Origin: Lachnospiraceae bacterium
Lineage (GTDB): Bacteria > Bacillota > Clostridia > Lachnospirales > Lachnospiraceae
Reading direction: 5' to 3'
Assembly (NCBI GenBank): GCA_021202715.1
Contig: JAJQCL010000192.1
Span: forward strand, 1 to 34,636
Length of the DNA: 34,636 bases
Position 1 is the stretch's first letter, and each line of letters begins with the position of its first letter. The notes under the pieces are model-generated. The model searched no databases, was not told where the DNA came from, and saw only the letters and a list, made by a program, of their open reading frames with translations. Below are positions 32,958 through 34,636 of this stretch, one piece after another. Position numbers and translations under genes: made by a program.

Positions 32958-32995
32958 AAAACACCGCAGAGAAAAGGAACTCTCCGCGGTGTTTT
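32958..32995. terminator. Bidirectional terminator between the AAA gene and the DUF134-NifX gene
   Basis: AAAACACCGC (32958-32967) pairs with GCGGTGTTTT (32986-32995), with extra AGAG/CTCT pairing inside, followed by GTCTTT. It lies between convergent genes. Confidence 0.85.
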
Positions 32996-33002
32996 GTCTT
33001 TC

Positions 33003-33046
33003 ATGCGCAGGGCTGCATAAGGATTTTTTCGGCTGACGCCGGATGC
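33003..33046. repeat. Dispersed palindromic repeat, copy B
   Basis: 44 bases from ATGCGCAGGGCTGC to ACGCCGGATGC match the element at 9335-9379 except for two substitutions and one gap. The inner hairpin GGC-TGAC-GCC is kept, but the outer arm complementary to GCAGGGCTGC is degraded here. It follows directly after a terminator. Confidence 0.72.
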
Positions 33047-33057
33047 CGTCTGCCCGA

Positions 33058-33852
33058 TCAGTCCACACAGTGTCCGTGCCGGCACACGTGACCTTCGCCG
33101 TGGTGATGCCCATGACCGCCGCAGTTTCCGTCATGCTCTCCGCCGTGGTGATTGCACTGGACATCCGGGATGTAGGTGAGGCGTCCGGCCAGCAGGGATT
33201 CCACGGCGGCGTCCGCATCGCCGATGACGCCGCCGTACAGCTTGATGCCGACGGAGGCGAGCGCGGCCTGAGCGCCGCCTCCGATGCCGCCGCAGATGAG
33301 GACGTCGGCCTGCAGGGCGTTCAGGACCTCGGCCAGTGCGCCGTGTCCCTGACCGTTGGTGCTGACGACCTCCGAGGACACGATCTTTCCGTCCTCCGCG
33401 TCATAAACCTTAAACTGTCCCGTGTGGCCAAAATGCTGATAGATCTGGCCATTTTCATACGTGACAGCAATTCTCATGATGTTCTCTCCCTTCGATTTTT
33501 GGAAAATCCGCTCGATTTCCTGTTTGAAGCATCCCTCCAGACTGCAGTACCGGTTCGCGCCGCGGCAGAGCCGGACTTCGCCGCCCTCGATCTTCAGAGG
33601 GAGTCCCTCCACCAGGACGTCGGCCAGCTTCCGGCGTGCGGAATCATAAATCTTCTGCACGGTGGTCCGGGCGACCTGCATGCAGAGGCTGCATTGTTCC
33701 TGAGACAGGCCTTCGCGGTCGATCAGGCGGATCGTCTCATATTCATCGACGGTCAGAATGACGGGTTCTCTTCCGTCTTCATCCTTCGCAGGAATAAATT
33801 CCAGAGTCTGCGGGAACCGGCAGATTGTCCGGCATTTGGTTGGCCTCGGCAT
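33058..33852 (-). CDS. DUF134 (UPF0251)-NifX fusion with His/Cys-rich tail
   Basis: 264 residues. The first part (about 1-118) is a DUF134/UPF0251 putative DNA-binding domain with a helix-turn-helix region around LSQEQCSLCMQVARTTVQKI and several cysteines. The second part (126-230) is a NifX/NifB-type dinitrogenase iron-molybdenum cofactor domain (MRIAVTYENGQIYQHFGHT, then DVLICGGIGGGAQ). The tail (233-264) has many His and Cys residues, likely metal binding. AAGGAGG lies before the ATG. An internal ATG at 33475-33477 (Met126) has its own GGGAGAG 7 nt upstream and could give a separate NifX protein. Probably a metal or Fe-S handling regulator; the function is unproven. Confidence 0.85.
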   Translation of the reverse strand: MPRPTKCRTICRFPQTLEFIPAKDEDGREPVILTVDEYETIRLIDREGLSQEQCSLCMQVARTTVQKIYDSARRKLADVLVEGLPLKIEGGEVRLCRGANRYCSLEGCFKQEIERIFQKSKGENIMRIAVTYENGQIYQHFGHTGQFKVYDAEDGKIVSSEVVSTNGQGHGALAEVLNALQADVLICGGIGGGAQAALASVGIKLYGGVIGDADAAVESLLAGRLTYIPDVQCNHHGGEHDGNCGGHGHHHGEGHVCRHGHCVD

Positions 33853-33884
33853 GCGGATACCTCCTTGGGGGTGCTTCTTCCTGT

Positions 33885-33913
33885 ATCCTACTCTTGTTTA
33901 TGACATATGTCAA
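33885..33913 (-). promoter_or_regulatory. Promoter and perfect palindrome upstream of the DUF134-NifX gene
   Basis: Minus strand -35 TTGACA (33908-33913), 17-bp spacer, -10 TAGGAT (33885-33890). A perfect 12-bp palindrome, TGACATATGTCA (33901-33912), overlaps the -35, a good operator candidate, perhaps for the DUF134 domain itself. Confidence 0.65.
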
Positions 33914-33967
33914 GAATAAATTCAGAGAACAAAATCAGAGCGGAAGAGGCTGTATGAGCGAGAAGAT

Positions 33968-34297
33968 TTATAATCCATATTTATTGCGACGCTTTGCGGC
34001 CTCTTTGTACACTTTTTGATCGGAACGCGCAGAGATAATAATGATTTTCATAACAGCGTTTTCGCGGATGACTTTATAGACGACGCGAATTCCGAGGTCT
34101 CTGAATTTGATTTTCAGGAGATTTGTAAGATCTGTTCCTTCCTGGTTCCCAAGAGGTTTTCCGTAACCGCCCTGCTGCCTGGAAAGAGGATTCTGACTGA
34201 CTTTTTGGATGCCTTTTAATACCTGTCGTTTCGCCGAGCCATCCAGATCACGTAAATCCTGATCAGCTTCGGGAAGAAATTCGATTTCCCAGTTCAT
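33968..34297 (-). CDS. RelE/ParE family toxin
   Basis: 109-residue RelE-superfamily protein, usually an mRNA interferase or gyrase poison. Segments typical of the fold are VEFLP-like IEFLPEADQDLRDLD at the start, LLKIKFRDLGIRVVYKV in the core strands, and KIIIISARSDQKVYKEAAKR at the end. The start overlaps the antitoxin stop by 4 bp (34294-34297), so production is coupled. The frame is intact, in contrast to the relE relative at 28669. Whether it cuts RNA cannot be told from sequence. Confidence 0.88.
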   Translation of the reverse strand: MNWEIEFLPEADQDLRDLDGSAKRQVLKGIQKVSQNPLSRQQGGYGKPLGNQEGTDLTNLLKIKFRDLGIRVVYKVIRENAVMKIIIISARSDQKVYKEAAKRRNKYGL

Positions 34298-34617
34298 TCG
34301 ATCGCGACCTCCTGCATGTGATCGAGTTCTTCCTGTGTGATGTTGTGGCGCGCCATAATTTCAGACATGGAAAGAGCGGGTTTACCGTTGTTCTTTTCGA
34401 GACGTTCATAGGCTTCTGCCAACAGAACATAATCCTCTTCCAGTTCGGTCAGTCGTTCATATTCGTCTGGAGAAAGAATAAATGCCGTAGGCTGATTGTT
34501 TTTCAGAACGATTAATTGAGATTCGCTATGGAGACGATCAAAAATACGGGATGCCTGCCCTTTGTTGAACTGTGAAATCGGGACAAGACTTTTAGCAATA
34601 TTTGTTATTGTTGCCAT
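34294..34617 (-). CDS. Phd/YefM family antitoxin
   Basis: 107-residue antitoxin. The N-terminal Phd/YefM DNA-binding part contains LVPISQFNKGQASRIFDRL and VLKNNQPTAFILSPDEYERL. A flexible acidic C-terminal part (about 60-107) would wrap around the toxin. AGGTGA is 5 nt upstream of the ATG. The promoter lies outside the window. With the RelE gene it forms a type II toxin-antitoxin operon that normally represses itself. Confidence 0.88.
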   Translation of the reverse strand: MATITNIAKSLVPISQFNKGQASRIFDRLHSESQLIVLKNNQPTAFILSPDEYERLTELEEDYVLLAEAYERLEKNNGKPALSMSEIMARHNITQEELDHMQEVAIE

Positions 34618-34636
34618 GATATCACCTGCCTTTATT

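Noticed and set aside
33043..33903. 286-codon plus-strand frame opposite the DUF134-NifX gene
   Set aside because: A mirror of a gene with good motifs, promoter and ribosome binding site. Its composition reflects the opposite strand.
1..34636. Search for tRNA, rRNA, insertion sequences, integrases and attachment sites
   Set aside because: No tRNA-like cloverleaf, rRNA segment, transposase or integrase frame was recognised on either strand; without tools a small RNA gene could still be missed.

Overview
The window looks like chromosomal DNA from a fairly GC-rich, spore-forming anaerobe of the Clostridia, most likely Lachnospiraceae or a close relative (inference from gene content). Supporting content: a Na+/H+-translocating V-type ATPase operon, a LysM-GH18 spore-type peptidoglycan hydrolase, an L,D-transpeptidase carrying several Fn3 domains, a secreted protein of PPC-like, Ig-like and Fn3 domains, a DUF134-NifX protein, and strong AGGAGG-type ribosome binding sites with many TTGNNN-N17-TATAAT promoters.

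Layout. 1-3154: end of a V-ATPase operon (ntpA 3' part, ntpB, ntpD) closed by a terminator. 3160-5723 (minus): pncB and plsC, translationally coupled, behind a promoter whose leader contains a nearly identical tandem pair of about 140-bp dyad-symmetric repeats. 5813-7571: an HD-domain gene divergent from a SleL-like hydrolase. 7628-10629: two alpha/beta-hydrolase esterases and an ATP-grasp enzyme, a possible uncharacterised ligase/hydrolase pathway. 10729-13112: a YdcF-like membrane protein and metY with a structured leader. 13128-25184: a large surface-glycan region. One minus-strand operon encodes a CapK/PaaK-like adenylating enzyme, WecE aminotransferase, a polyprenyl-phosphate-type GT2 and an ATP-grasp ligase. 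A Wzx-like flippase is transcribed divergently. Next come a giant YfhO protein with an extra N-terminal membrane module and a Fn3-rich L,D-transpeptidase. 25205-28303: a MATE transporter and a secreted beta-sandwich protein. 28405-31347: a toxin-antitoxin pair with a frameshifted relE, then AhpC with an AhpF-type reductase whose domain order is reversed. 31443-34617: an AAA/DUF234 ATPase with a nuclease-like tail and a palindromic promoter, a DUF134-NifX fusion, and an intact Phd/RelE pair.

How the genes work together (inference). The glycan block reads as one pathway. A dTDP-4-keto-6-deoxy sugar is aminated by WecE. The amino sugar may be acylated or aminoacylated by the CapK-like and ATP-grasp enzymes. 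It would then be loaded on a polyprenyl carrier by the GT2, flipped by the Wzx-like protein and placed on a wall or lipid polymer by YfhO. This resembles the CsbB-GtcA-YfhO three-component scheme with a different flippase. AhpC and the rearranged AhpF would form a complete NAD(P)H-to-peroxide electron path. The most unusual items are the reversed AhpF, the amino-sugar/YfhO locus, the esterase-esterase-ATP-grasp operon, the tandem palindromic leader of pncB, and the DUF134-NifX fusion that keeps an internal ribosome binding site.
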